Source: Ischnura elegans (lineage: Eukaryota > Arthropoda > Insecta > Odonata > Coenagrionidae). Taken from it: DNA of 64,000 nucleotides. The notes beneath the pieces are model-generated. The model saw only the letters and a program-made list of their open reading frames with translations. It had not been told where the DNA came from and ran no database searches. The stretch covers positions 77,971,992 to 78,035,991 of the forward strand of contig NC_060253.1 of the NCBI RefSeq assembly GCF_921293095.1, written 5' to 3'. Made by a program: the position numbers and the translations under genes. Shown here in pieces: positions 46,473 to 60,004 of this stretch (within the stretch, counting starts at the first letter, position 1; each line of letters opens with the position of its first letter).

Positions 46473-46935
46473 AGTGTTTCAGGAGAAATCTTCAATACTT
46501 CAGGAAGTGGTAGAGGAGACAATTTTAAGCATTTTTTGTCCATAAACATGGGGTCACCAATCCTTAGTCACTGAACTACTTTTTATACAACGCAGAGATA
46601 TTTTTTGTTTTAATTTGCTGTTACCATGAAAACGGCTTTTCATTGGTACCCCTTTCACACCCTTTTCGACATTTTATATATTACTCTGGCGTTTTAAGGA
46701 TATAATAATTAAGGGTGGACGAAAATTTACCATTAAATTGTTTTAAACAATTAATCTCAAAATGGGTGAGTTTGAGCAATCGTATTGTTGGTACTCGCTC
46801 AGAGCTGTCGTTAAATTAAGCTCAAATATTAATTGCTTTTATTAACTAGGCGTCGTGATTTTGCGATTTTTCAGCCTGAGTCATTTGCGGAGTATCCAAT
46901 AATCTAAATCTACATTAAATCCTGCGAGCCACCTC
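46473..46935 (+). repeat. Dispersed repeat, copy 2, followed by a 'cctgcgagccacc' piece
   Basis: 'gtgtttcaggagaaatcttc', 'aatacttcaggaagtgg', 'gctgttaccatgaaaacgg' and 'tctcaaaatgggtgag' repeat, in order, the modules at 4076-5160, but without the two insertions there. A fragment of the insect 'CCCTGCGAGCCACC' repeat follows at about 46902-46935. Confidence 0.6.
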
Positions 46936-48556
46936 TAGAATTTTTAGCAGGGAGAATCACTTTCTTTACACTCTTTGAGTTCGAAAATCGAAGCTTGGCA
47001 ACAATACAATTTTTCGCCCCGCAGCTCTATACACTCAAGTGTTTTTATTAGAGTGGCGTTTTGTCTGCATTGTGCTTGGTTTTGCGAATTGAATGGTGAC
47101 TTCGCTCCGGTTTTGCTTAGCCGAAGAGGAGCTTATGTGATATGCCTTTCACGGCCATGGAAAAAATCCGTAAAAAAGGTCGACCGTTAGGGAACATTCA
47201 TCAAAAAGTATTACCCCGGCAATTATTCTATTCTCTATATTCAACTATTCTACATACGATGTAGCTGATGAAATTAAGTTACTTTCTTATGATGATTTAT
47301 GAAAGACTTTTTACCTCTCCAAATATTCTTAACAACTCCTCATTACTGACTCGGTCGAACCATTTGATCTCCATCATTCATGCTTTTCATAAAAAATATA
47401 CATCACCCTATTTTGCCCAGCCTATGTGGTGAGTTAAACGGTTACGTACATCCTAAAGCATCTCTAATGAGAAAGATTTCAGCCCCTCGTCACCAAATTT
47501 AACCCTGTTGACGCAAATGTTACGTAACTGTCACCTTAAGCGGAGAAATCCACATTCCCTCAGAAAATCGCTCAATTCATCCTAAGAGTCGGAATACCTC
47601 CACGGCCGTCCGAGTGTACTTACCCGAGGCCATTCCCGCGTTATTTCTCACGTCTCGCCTTGTCTCCAGCCGCTGCATTACACCTTCCAATCACGGAGCC
47701 GCTGCTGCATCCGTGATTGGCCACGGAAAAATGGTCGGAGGGAAAAACGAACAGATACGGCCAGCCGGTGCATACGTGATTCCACCTTCTGCCCGTCGAA
47801 CGGGCTTCGTGGAAAGACCCTTCTCTCGCTTCCCCCCTTTTGAATTCAAATGCTTTCGCCGAAAAAAAGTAATTTGGAAGAACAAAGGGACTAAACGGAG
47901 AATGAGGAGGAGGAATAAGAAGAAGAAGACGGGGCTTGAAAGTTCGGACGAAGGGATTTTTTTAAATTCATTGACGTGGATTTATTGCACGACTTATGGG
48001 ATATGCTCGGCCAGGGGGAGGAGTGTGGGCAATGCAGAAGGAAGTGCACGACTCCTGAAAGGAAATTGGGTAAGGAAAGGGAGGGAGAAAAGAATGGACG
48101 TTGATTTGCGAAGACGTCCGATGCAATTCTCGAAAATCGCAGTGCAGTTACCTCTCGGGAAAAACGTCACTCAGTCCTGCCAGAGCAGGGGAAGGGAAAG
48201 ATCGAGAGGAAAAAAGCGAATCGATTAACAATATAATGCTCTAAAAAAAAAAGAATCTCGAATCTTGGACGAGTTTACATTTCCCGCGGTGGAGTAATAA
48301 ATTCGAGTTTCCCCCTCCACGGGAAGGTATTCATGCCTCATTGGAGTGCGTGAGAAGAGTGCTAATGCGAGGAGAAGTGGAGAGATCTCTTAAAGAGGGT
48401 GTCGAGAGAGGATGAGTTGGGAATTCAGCGCAAGTCCGTCGACGAAGGCTTATTTACAGGGTAAGTAGGCATTGATGCTCTCTCGACCCGTCGTCGCCCG
48501 ACCTCGCGCGTTTTCTCGCACCGAACGCGATCTAATGCCACCGGACGATTCCTTAA

Positions 48557-49015
48557 AGCCTGAATCACACGATCATTTTTTTTCGTCGCGAAAGTAATCA
48601 CTATCGAGATCACTTTTCCCGTCGCGAAAAGCAATCGCTCTTGTGATCATTTTTCTGAATCACACGGTCACTCCCGCCGTCGCTTTTCGCATCATTTCCA
48701 ATATCACAGCTCGTTGTCATAGGACCCTCATCACGAAATTATATAGCGTGTTTGTTTATTTATGCCGTTCCCACATTTGTCAAACGTGGCGCTGCAATCA
48801 CACCATACGGTCATGCTATCTGATTGGCTGATATGGGGTTTTAGTGACGGTTTTAGCGACGGAAAAAGCGACCGGACGAGTGATGAAAAATAGCGATGGG
48901 AATCCACATCGCGATCGCCATCGCGAAAAACAATTGCCGCCGACGATCATTTTGCGCAGTGCTCGCGATAGTGATCACTTTCGCGACGAAAAAAAATGAT
49001 CGTGTGATTCAGGCT
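48557..49015. mobile_element. Harbinger-type MITE with long inverted repeats (459 bp)
   Basis: The ends start AGCCTGAATCACACGATCAT on both strands and stay nearly identical for about 55 bp. TAA flanks both sides (48554-48556 and 49016-49018). The interior repeats 'atcgcgatcgccatcgcgaa'-like motifs and keeps 'tgattggctg'. A decayed relative lies at about 61425-61700. Confidence 0.87.
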
Positions 49016-49897
49016 TAAGGAATGAGGATCAACAATGACACCACCAAGAGATAAAATGACCGAAGCGTTGACATCCTGATTCGCCAAGATATCTAGTAAG
49101 GAATAACAGAGGTATCTTAAGGACTGAGTGCATTGACTTTGGGTCAATATTGCCTCGCTTCGTCATGCAACTCTTCCATCTATCAATTGCTATCACCAAC
49201 TCTCATATCCTTGAGTACCTGCGAAACTATATTAATATTATTGGTACATATCATTGTAACGGCTTATTTGACATCACAAAATGTTGGTGAATTTGGTTAG
49301 AGCTATGAATACCCCAAAAATCATATTAAGCTGAAGCGTAACTGATGATTTCAGGCTTATGTATATGGAAACTGAAAGAATAAGCTTTGCTCGGTTCTTA
49401 TAGTATACATGAAAAAGCACAATCCTGGTTTTCTAAGAGAGTTTTTACATACCTGAGGATGTAACTATATCAGAAAACCCGTGTCGTGCTTTTTTGGTGG
49501 ACTAAACGAAGTATATTTTTTCATTTTCCATAAAATTGAATTATGTGCCAACTATATTTCATTTGGCATCAATTTATGTCAATTACATTTTTTTAAGTAA
49601 AATTAACTGCAATTCCGCGGCAAAATCATGTAGTCCAGTGTTGAAACAACTTCGGCCTTTATGCACTACTAGCTGAACCCCACTATCGTTCTTCTATAAA
49701 TTATGAGAAGAAACGCATTTAAACCTTCGAAATGTAATTCCTTAGACCTGTAACAGGCTGTGAAGGCTGAGCAGTGAGCTTGCCACGATGACTAAATAAA
49801 AGGTCTATGTTTATCTACTCCGCTATACTAGCTCTCCAAATTATATATGCAATGCATATAAACGATTTAAACAAATTCTTTCTATGCAACGCAGAAT

Positions 49898-49956
49898 AAA
49901 AAACTCAAATGGTCGAAAAATTTTAATAAACATTAATACGACCATTTGAGTTTTTT
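49898..49956. repeat. Perfect 18-bp hairpin
   Basis: Arms 49898-49915 and 49939-49956 (aaaaaactcaaatggtcg and its reverse complement) are perfectly complementary around a 23-nt AT-rich loop. Outside them 'atgcaacgcagaat' and 'attccatattgcat' are also partly complementary, giving a precursor-like fold of about 90 nt (49884-49970). Confidence 0.75.
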
Positions 49957-49970
49957 CATTCCATATTGCA

Positions 49971-52110
49971 TCTCTGAGGTCGCAGAGCTAAAGTCCTCCT
50001 CATTCCAGTTTTATTCTAGATATTTTCGAATTAAAATTAAATGTTGCACAAAGGTGAGTATGAAAAAGTGATGTATTTATTTTATCTTGCTCAATTATAA
50101 CATAAGCACTGGTGATGTACTAAATGACTAGCATACATTTTTGGCTTAACCTATACGCTGTTAACAAAGAGCCTTCCTAATTGCGGTTTTTAGTTTATGA
50201 AACCAGTCAACATTTTCAAACGAACCTCTCCGAATGACAAAAAAAGTGAGAGTGATGAGGAGTGCGCCACTTTTCCAATAATCAATACATTTAAGTCCCC
50301 ATAATGAGTTTCATTTTGAGGAAAAACAGGTTCATTCCCGTTCGGGATGATGGCCATGTGCGGGAGGAGATGAAATCGAAAAAAAAACAAAAAACATTCG
50401 TCGGACGCATTTTCGTCCTCGTCGCCGCAATCAATCCGCGTCTGTCAACGCCTTTGATTTATTCCGTCCACTGGACAAGGCCACCCACGATGCACCCGAC
50501 GCATGAAACGCAGCAAGAGCGCACTTGCGAGGTGCATCTGGTTTCCGCCTTCGCCCTTTTCGAAAGTTACGATCTGTGAACGAGCGGCATTAATTCCTGC
50601 ATCGAGGCGAGCTTTGCACGATTGAAAACGTTATCCGTATTCGGAGCTATCGATCGAATTGAAAAAAAGTTTTTTTTTTAGTCTTTTGATTGGGCTGCTG
50701 GAAATACTAATGAAAAATATCGATGAAATGAGTGAAGTGATACCATTTCAAAAGGCCAGGCAATGCAACGACTTTAATTAATGACGATTTCGTCTCATTA
50801 GTGGGAGGATATATAGGGGGTTAAAAAAATTGATCATTTTGGCAAAGAAAAGTTTAATTCTCCGATAAAGCTGGTATTAATAGCGTCCAATTCCTTTCTA
50901 TAGGGCTAACTTTTTTAACGAAGCCTGATGTGAACAAACCCGCAATGGTTTTTGCGGCTGTCATTACAACGCTAATGGACGGGGTAGAAACGTAACGAGG
51001 AAGTGCGGGATATGGTGGTTGAGGAGAAGAAACTTTTGGAGGAGATACGGAGGAACGTGAACAAAGCGAGGAGGGGATATTGAAAACTGTGTAAGAAGGA
51101 GGAATAAGAAGAAGAAAATGAAGGTGGGATAGAGAGAGAGGAAGGTAGAATTCATTCATAAATATCATGAAAGGGAATAGGCCTGTGAATTGAAGGCAGA
51201 AGTTTAACCAAGGGAAGGGTACAGACCGGGATAATCCGAAATATGCTCCACGTACACCTAGATGCTATAACTAGGGTACAAAGTTATTTAATTGTGATGT
51301 CATAATGGAACACCAGCCATTTTGTGAAAGCCTGCGAAGTGCGAATTTTTATTAAACAGTGACAAAAAACGGACCCTGATAAAATATTCGATCAGTAACG
51401 ATATTTATCACATTATTTATCGAATCATCGTTTTGTCAAACAAGCTGAAAGTAATGAAATTATAAAAGGTCGAATGATTAAATATTTAATTGGTGAAATG
51501 GATACCTTTTACCCTAATGGATACGAACCTGAAACCTTAACACAATCGTCGAAAAATGACAACATAATGTCGCTTAAAATTAATAACTTTAAAGATTTCA
51601 CCTCGAGTCTGGCTTACCGCCATTATGATCGGTAAACGACAGCTTTCAATACACATCTCAATGAATTTGGGGCAAAGCTAATAGAATAGCAAATATTATT
51701 CTTACAAAGGGGAGAAATTCTCAGATACAGTTTCTTTTCACGGTACAAATATCCCTTCCTTATATTTTTGTAAGGGAAAAAAACTTTTCTTCCCGACCCC
51801 ACCCCAAAAAAACCCTTCGGTTGGCCATTTCTGCGACCATAGGATTCTCCCAAACAAGTCGAAGGCAGAGGCAGGGAGAGACACAATTAACACATTGTGG
51901 CAGAACCTCCTTCCTTGGGACCAAATCAGCGAACAATGCGACCTTACCCAAAATTTAACACTCTTCTTCCCGATTCTGAAAACCAGGAAAGGCAAGAAAG
52001 GGGAAAAAGGAGAAATCTATTGGGTCTCCATTGAAAAAAAAAATAAAACGAGACGAAAATTTTAAAACTGCCTTCACATGGTATAGATAATCTTCTTATC
52101 TCGCCCCCAG
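49971..52110. other. End of intron 1, no feature identified
   Basis: AT-rich with a GC-richer stretch at 50300-50580. Minus-strand open stretches at 50854-51168 and 51623-52414 lack support; the latter overlaps exon 2 on the opposite strand and is its shadow. Confidence 0.4.
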
Positions 52111-52384
52111 GTCTGTCCCACTGCCTGCTCAACAATGCCATTCCGGAGGCAGGTGTCGGAGGCGGGGTCGCGGGGATGAGGAGGGGTGGAGCCGCTGGTC
52201 GGGGGCCGGCGGGGGCGGAGACCTCGGCCTCCGAGCACGGCCACCGCGGTATCGGGGGAAGGCCCGAGACGGCGTCGGACGGCCCGTCACCATGCGACCG
52301 CCTGGAGGAGGCAGTGGAATCAGCAGAGAGGGCCACCGTCATAGATTTCCCGCCCAGGATTGCTGGCAAATGGGTCTCCGAAAG
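52111..52384 (+). CDS. APCDD1: APCDD1-like gene, second coding exon (linker and start of first APCDD1 domain)
   Basis: Acceptor tctcgcccccag at 52110, donor GAAAG|gtaagg at 52385; entry phase 1, exit phase 2. The 274-bp GC-rich exon stands out from AT-rich flanks and is open throughout. Joined to exon 1 it completes the signal segment (GLSHCLLNNAIPEAG). It then gives a Gly/Ala-rich linker (residues ~48-93), then C94 DRLEEAVESAERATV and DFPPRIAGKWVSE (111-123). In APCDD1 proteins this is the Cys-containing helix and 'PPxxxGxWVS' strand just before the diagnostic CEVRPGPEF block, which would open exon 3. The WVSER|CEVR junction is what I expect but cannot see. APCDD1 binds Wnt and LRP5/6 at the cell surface and dampens Wnt signalling. 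Confidence depends on remembering this family. Confidence 0.68.
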
Positions 52385-54734
52385 GTAAGGACGAGCCAAC
52401 AGCTTGGTGTTCACTTTTCCTTTCAGTAGCGTTCCGTCACACGTGGAAAGTGGTCTCCGTTGGCTGTGAGGTGTGCGCGATAATCACAGTAGAGCCTTCG
52501 TTTAATAGCACGCGTTCTAGTACTTGCATTTGCGAACGTTTTATCGTTCATTATCTTTACGATATACGTTTTGACGGCAAGTAAAAATTTTACGTGATTG
52601 CGAATAATAATGAAAATAATCAGTCCTATTGGGCGAAATCGGGACAAGAAAGTCTCATATTCCATCTAACTCCTCGCCATATATGAAATATTTGCAGATT
52701 AAATAAATAAATATCTTGTCAAGTTACTCTTAAAATTAAATGACGTAAATGATTAATTAGAGACGCAAAAGTATGCTTTCAAAAACAAAATATTGATGCA
52801 AAGTGAAAAATGTAACATTTACCGAGTGTAAAAAGATGTGAAAAAACGTGTGCGAAGGGAGATTCTGAAACAGAAATAATGCGTAGCCACGCAGAGAGTT
52901 GGCAAAAAATACTTTCTAAATTGCCTTTCTTGTATTAGGGCGCTACGGCGCGCCGCAGCAGCCTGTCAGCATTCATTGAAACGATAACTATGGAAATAGT
53001 ATTGAAGACAGGCTAAAAATTTTATTTATTGAGGGAGATATTGAGTTACGTTTAAAATAACGAGAAAAATTTTTATCTCCTTCTCTGCCAAAGTTCTTAA
53101 TTTCTGGAAACCACGCAAGAAAACATTTCCCTATGGGTTATTCAAATCGACTCGGAACTGGAGCTTTTCAAATAAAAGTCAAACATAGTCCACTAGGGAG
53201 TGATATCGGTACCCAAATCGAATTATCCCTATTCAATGGGTCAAAATCGAGATAAATCGCGTTTCCGTTCTTGTCTAATCAATGGATTTTAACTTTACTG
53301 TGGAGATTCCAACACTTATAGTCTCCTCTAGCTTTGGAGACTAATCAGTACAGCAAGAATACACGTGCATGAAAAAGAAAGAAAGTGCGGATTTAAAGCA
53401 ACTGAGATATTTTTCATTTCTTACAATCAAGCTATACGTTTTGTAGGTGCTTCAAACCAAAGGTTGATTAGGATAGGTAAAAGAAGAGCTCATCCTAAAC
53501 ATTCACAATTAAAAAAGCCGATGGCGCGTTAATTCAGATTAGGGGGAAGCTTATTTCCTCTCGCCCCTTCAGACCGCAAATATTATACCTGTGGTGCCCA
53601 AACCCAGTATATGAACGCAGTGCCCTTTGGACAGTTCTCTACTTAAACTTGGCAAACGAGTCAATTCCTTTCCCTACGCCACCTCGCACCAAATGGGATT
53701 TGGGTTTATGAATAAATATTGCTTCACAAGCAAAGAGTTGCATTGAAGTACGCTATTGAAGAGGGAAATAATACGTGTTTCGAAGTGAATATTGGCACGT
53801 GAGTTTAACCCTTTTCTAACCTCGGCGAAAATTTGCCCCTTCCTCAATCTCTCCGAAAACTTTTACTTCCAACTCGTCTTCCTCGGTCTCCCTTGAGCTT
53901 CGAGGTCCCTCCATCTCCACTGCCTTCCCTTTTTAAAGCATTCACTCCAAGGGCGGATCGTAAATCTTTCGACATCCACATACCACGCGAACGATCCGGA
54001 TGCTCCGGAGAATTGAAAAGGAATGAACACATTTTTTTCTTTTATTTCTTTCGCGTCGGAGAGCCTTCCTCACCCGAAAAGAAGTTTCACTATTTTTCTT
54101 CCCCCCCCTCTCCCTTCTTCCCCTTCCAATAACTTCAGAAATTTCTCCTTTCCATTCTCGAATAATATTTGAATCTTATTCCCCCAAGTTGCTCATTATG
54201 CGTGCCAATCCAACCCACATTCTTGAATCGCATCTTTGCAGAAGAAAAAAAGAAGATTTCGGAATACGTACGAAGAAGGATTCCCCCTGGAGGAATCGAA
54301 TGTGGCTGGGGAAAGAGTTGAAACGGTTTGGAGCGATGATTTTTCTCCGACCCCGGAGTCTTGGCGGCGAGAGAAACTCGAAGAATTCGTCCCTTCAGAT
54401 TGTTTCTGAAACACCTCCTTCCCTGAAGTCGCCGTGGCGATAGCCGCCGCCGCTGTGTCCTGTCCTGGTGACGCAGCGTCGGAGGCGACAACGCCAGATT
54501 CCTTCGCCGCAAATGACTCGGGATGCGTAGCACCAAAAAAGATTTCCGAATAGGACGGATGGGGTTAATCCTGAGGGGTTAAAGGAGTAATCAAATATTT
54601 CTCCAAGACCAGATTGGGAATCGGAATAGCTATGCAAAGAATGAATAGATTCTTCCTTTTTGCGTATCTTGCTCTGTACTACCTCTGTACTACTATCCAC
54701 AAGGAACTAAATATATCATGAATGCATTATCTTT

Positions 54735-54967
54735 AGACGTGTTTACACGGTACATTAACCCGCATGAGTTAATGCCTAAATGTATGAACGCATGATTGAT
54801 CACAAACATGTACCATGTGACAACCCAACTTGTGCGAATGCATGGACAGAAAATAGAACCTGCTCTAATTTGGTTTATGCACTCGTACATGTTGTTCCGG
54901 TCCATAATTATCGTTAATGCAAATAGAAATTTACTAGTAAGTGTTATAGGATCGTGTAAACAGGCCT
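54735..54967. mobile_element. Harbinger-type MITE (233 bp)
   Basis: The ends are AGACGTGTTTACACGGTACA and, on the other strand, AGGCCTGTTTACACGATCCT. Flanks are TTT (54732-54734) and TTA (54968-54970), so one base of the TWA duplication has changed. Internal sequence is shared with 22171-22407, and its length equals that of the element at 32182. Confidence 0.7.
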
Positions 54968-57900
54968 TTACAATATTTTTTTTGGGGCTATTAGTTTTTT
55001 CAAGGCATGAACAAATACTTATTTCCTTTGGGTGTCTTGTCCATTGCTGGCAATTTTGATAGTTATCCTCTTTTATTCTCTTGGCAGGGTACTTTATTTC
55101 CTGAGATTAGTTTTCCGTCCATTCGTCTATTTAGCCCCAAAATAAAATTTTAAAATGTCTTTCAATGGAAAAATACATGTCTTTCGTTAACGAAAACCAG
55201 AAATGTCTAACTCCACTGGCGGATTGTGCAACGAAATTGGAGATTGTGATGGCCCTCTGCGTCTTGATGTCATATCTCCTAAAGCTCTGAAAGTTGAGGG
55301 AGCTCTGGGATGAAGGAATGGGTGATCGTTTAAGGAGGAATAAAACATAAATAAGAGATGGGCGCGAAGACGGAAGGGAAGAGAGGGGAGGAAAGGGACA
55401 AATCTCTGCGCAGAGGAGCCCGACTGAGCGGCGCGGCGTCCCTGATGACTCCCTCCCACAGTGGATGGCGTCGTATTAAGATTCCCGGCGAGATGCAGAC
55501 CGCGGAGGGCGGGGGAAATATCTCTCGGGGGGGTGCAGCCTCCGTGACGGGGTTAGGCGATAGGGAAAACAGGGAGGGGAAAATGAAAAAAAAGACTGGA
55601 GTACGCGCTGCAATTGAGAGGAATACGGGAAGGGTGAAAACTCAACATTCTCCAGGCCTCTAATTTCTAGTCGTGGGACTAAGTTTACTTTTTTATTTTT
55701 TTATTATTACTTGTGGTCCACATTAGGGCCAAGGATAAAACCAAACAAGCTTTGCTCATGATCGATTGGCGTGACTAACGTTTACGCTCGTAAAATGGAA
55801 TAAGGGATTATCATAAGTTATCTTTTTCTCTAATCTTAACGGCAAACATCACTTTGTGTACGTGCAACAGTTATGACTTACACAGTTCTAACAAAACTCG
55901 AACTGGATTCCACATTGAAAAAGTTTTTCCATCCGAAAATACTGGAAATTTTTATTATGCTTGGGTCTGAAACTCAAAAGACTCAACGATTTCATAGAAA
56001 AACGGACTTATGATTATCAAAACAGCTGCATTTGTGAAAGTATCTTTTGAAAATTCAGTTTCCTTCTCTCTGGCACGAGCGACTCACCTAAAACCTCTTC
56101 ATCTGTACATTCGAGCAAAAGCGCACAAGTCGAAGTTATCTGGGAATGTAACAAAGCGAATAAAATAGAAACTCGAGTAGTTAATAAAGAGAATTGAACG
56201 CATGAGCGAAACCAAATCATCGTAGCAGTCTTAGGGCTTTGGACTTGATGCGGCAATTGTACTCGTAAAATTAAAGAAATGAAATTAGCGTTAGTCTATC
56301 TTTCTCCTCTGATATTAACGGACGACTTAACTTTCTGTACGTGCTGACAGCTGCTTACGCAGCAAAGATAAAACTCGCCAAGCGGCTCCGAATATTTATC
56401 AAGGGAGGCTGTGATAGCATTCCACTGAAAACATAATGTCTATCCCAGAGATACCAAAATTGATGAGCACTCATACCAAGGATGTAAAAATTACGACGAA
56501 TACTTACTTGAACCATTCAACACATCGTCAATGGCGCCATTGCGTTCTGTCATAATAAGAATAAAATTCAATCTTATCGTTGAGAGATGCTGTAATTTTT
56601 TTGAGAGCATTACATAGTTCACTCATTTTTACGATCCTCTTCCGTCTTCCAAAGGAGAGAAAAACCCCTTTCCAGGCCACGAAAAATTTTCATGGGATTC
56701 GTTATGACTCAAAGCATAGGGTTGAGGATATAACCAAGAGCAAGCTTCGGTCATTCCGGATTGATTGGCGTGAGTGACGAGACTTTATAAAAGTGTTGTC
56801 CCCATTAATGCTCGCCTGTCATCAACGAATTGGTCGCTCTTCCTTCCATTCCTCCGAGATTTATGTAGTGACATCACCCATCAACTGCTCCCATCTGAAA
56901 GCTGGCCGTTATCGTAGGCTTCGTTAGTACGTGTGCTTGGTTAACGCGGCAAAAAATTTAACTGAGAAATTTTCTCTTCTCTCAAAACGTGCGATGTACA
57001 CACATATAGTGCTTGCTCGAGTCCAAAGGCTGAGCCCCAGCCGAAGGAGGATTCCAGGGTCCTTTCCTAAAAATTTTGGAAACGCTCAAAAACTGCAGTT
57101 TTACAAAACGTATCAATAGCACTTTACATAAGCCCGAAGTTAAAATGGAAATGATTAGGTATAATTAATAATTTCTAATAATTTTTATTATTAATTATTT
57201 ATGAATGCAAATTAGTTCAAAACTTATGCAAATAAAAAGTTGGTTAAACACAATGAATAATAGGTTGGTTATGGATAGATTCTTCGTATAAAATCGTTTC
57301 AGGCTTAATTTAGTGGAAAACTTTCGAAACCATGGTCGGTCGTAAAGTGTTCAATTAAATAGTGTGGAAATTACCATTTGTGTTCTAATCATGGATAGAT
57401 TCTTCCTCTGAAAAATCTTCCAAACCATCGGGGTTAGTACGAAGCACCGCTGGATTGGTGCAGTGGCCGGTCAATGGGTCGAAACTTACCATTATGAAAT
57501 GGTTAAAAGTTAAAACCTAATCTGTATTTTAATTCATTACGAATAGTAAATTTGCCATAAATTATATACAAATACTTGTAAAATTTAGTACCGACCCTCC
57601 AAAATTTTCGATTTTATCAAGGTAAGTTACGATCGAAAAGATTTCTTGAGTGCGGGGAGGATGGGAAGTCATGAAATCCGTCCATACTTCGCACATTACT
57701 ACACCCGTCTGCAGCAAGCTAAGCTGTAGTCTCACTGACAAATACAGAAAACTAATGCCGGTTCGAGATTTATCTCTATGCTGCAACATACTTGGGTCTC
57801 AAGAAGTAGAGATACAGGACAAAAACTTTTAACCTACTGACTAGCAATAAATATGAAGGAACAACCCGAGGCTTGTGTCAATAGGTAAGGGTAGTTTTAA

Positions 57901-60004
57901 TCAGGAATAAAACCGTCTCCGTGAGAAATAAAATTTTATTTTATGATCGTACACCACATTTGATCAATAGGACTGAATAAGAAGTTAAAACTGAATTTCT
58001 TCATTCGAATTTTACACTGGACCAAACTTGTTTTTTTCTGTAAGGAATACGATAAGAGGAAAAAAATATTTTGTACTAAGCAGGGAAGGGTTTTCTTCTT
58101 TACGTATTTAACTAATAAAAAATTAACAGGATACACCAGATTCAAATTTGATCAAAATTACCCTGACGACCAAAATGCATCCCTTTAGTAAAATTTGGAA
58201 GAGGAATTGTAAATAAAGGCGGGAATATTGGGACTATTAGAAATATTTCCCTTCCTACTGGTTCCTAGTATCGTATTTCTGGGTTGTATGCATGACTGTC
58301 CGATTTTCAAGCAAGAAAAAGACCATTGCGTGACACTAAAATAAATTTTCAAAGGAATAAAACTTTAAAGAGGTCATTAAAGTGTCTAATTTTTCACCGG
58401 AACTCTAATGGAAACCTGGAAAGTCGAAATTTGGTACGAATTTAATAGTGAAAGTGGACAAGGGTGGTCGAGGAGAAAAATATTGCGCCCGTTCATAGAA
58501 GTGACAATGGAAGTCCCTTAAAATCACTTTCGTCTGGTAAAAGCCTCTGAGACTTTGTTTATGAGGACAAGAGTGTCTGCGAGACGTACAGCGTGCAGAA
58601 ATAAATTCTTATCTTGATCCGTGAGGATGGGCTATTTGCCATTCCAATCACGGGAACTCGCTGGGAATTAATGCGCAGCTATTTGGCAGGAGCGTAACGC
58701 GGTGGTTTATTTTCTCATTCACGCCAGTAGAAGAAGTAATTCAAGTTAACTGCCGAGGAGAATCGCGCCAAAAAATACCCACGTGTCCGTATTAAGAAAC
58801 AAATGCAAGGTAAGTCCTTGCACCTGCGGTCAATGACAAAAATTTTAATTAGAGATCTCAGGAGAAACCAGTCAGTAAGACGAAATTTTATTCCAGCCAT
58901 CGTTTAAAATTCAGAATTAATTACAATGATTTTGTTTCACCGTTTCAACTTGAAGCAATTTTTTTAATCAATTCCACATTTATATAACATAAAATCTTTA
59001 CTTAATCAAGATGGACCAATTTGAGTGCATAGAGTTTAGCTGATTAGTAATGCGCAATAGGAAAAGTGCCCTCATTACGGCATTGGAAAATAAATATGGG
59101 TCTGCACTCATCAAAATTATTTGTGGGGAATAATTAAGCAAGTCTTACAAGTTGCCGAGAAATTTATGTCCTTCTACCACGACATCTGATCCAGAATCCG
59201 TAATTAGTCTTTTTAGCAGGAAAAAAAAATCGTCACGTACATGTTAAATCACGAAACCATCAACCAATGACTAAAATTTCAATCCGCATCAATTGCAGGA
59301 GTTTCACTAAAGGCCTTTCACACGCGAATTACTATTCTCAGTGGTCCATCAGTTATGCAGATGCCGTGAAAGGATATCTCTTTTCAGTTTTATGCGAGCT
59401 TAAATCCAAGAGTCGGTTCTTTCTCACGGAAAATTCTAGCGCATCATGATCTTGGGCGAATACCCCTGAGATATTGGCGTATAAGGCATCCAGGAATATT
59501 AAACCAAGTCATTTGCATTGCATGAACCGCGAAGCGTGAAGTCCCAAAGAATAGGTGAGATTAACTTCATCTTTCGCTGCATTACCATTTGCCAGTATCA
59601 TATTTATCACCCGTGTCGCACGCATAGTCAATTATGCCAAAGGCGGTCGTCAAGAGGACCACGTTTAGATGCAAAATGAATTGGCGACTTATACAAAAAT
59701 CAATTAGTTTGAATAATTCTCCGTATAAAAATTAGTCATACAGAATTGTTGTGTTGCACAGAGGGTGGATGATGGCACTATGGCATAGTTTGTTTGAGGA
59801 ATTCACCACAACGATTGTCAAGTTTTACCTTTGAAAATTTGATCGTAATGGTTAAAAATGATTAAAATTTGTCAATGAACACTCACGAAGTTAAAGATCT
59901 AAAGTCCAAGCAGAAGAAATCGATATTCGTCATAATTAAGAACTGAAGCAAAATAAGAACGCTAATCTACGATGCCGCTTTTATCATACACAGTGTCGCA
60001 CGGG

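Larger units (their letters stand above)
29795..52110 (+). other. APCDD1-like intron 1 (22.3 kb)
   Basis: GT at 29795 and AG at 52109-52110. It holds the duplicated block, nested Harbinger MITEs (32045-32493), a long hairpin (36761-36940), a Helitron helicase relic, a SINE, direct repeats, a second dispersed-repeat copy and another Harbinger MITE, all listed separately. Stretches with nothing identifiable: 31100-32040, 32500-36690, 40255-43865 and 49020-49890. GC-richer patches at 41300-41900, 46000-46400, 47600-48230 and 50300-50560 have open frames without domains. Whether the two exons belong to one transcript is inferred. Confidence 0.45.

Noticed and set aside
47614..48228. 204-codon open stretch on the plus strand
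   Set aside because: No domain, highly basic low-complexity composition, no good start context or splice sites; probably chance in a GC-richer patch.
49669..49705. 'ctagctgaacccc' resembling the Helitron 3' end
   Set aside because: Only the first ~10 bases agree with the 8845/12312 ends and no matching 5' end is near.
51944..52414. 156-codon minus-strand frame over the APCDD1-like exon
   Set aside because: Shadow of the plus-strand exon, which has both splice sites and family resemblance.
52360..52584. Read-through frame giving 'GCEVCAII' after exon 2
   Set aside because: It resembles the expected CEVRPGPEF only in CEV, is in another frame and lies beyond a consensus donor; coincidence.
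54194..54555. 119-codon Ser/Ala-rich minus-strand frame
   Set aside because: No start or splice sites fit, and the complementary strand is also partly open; composition can explain it.
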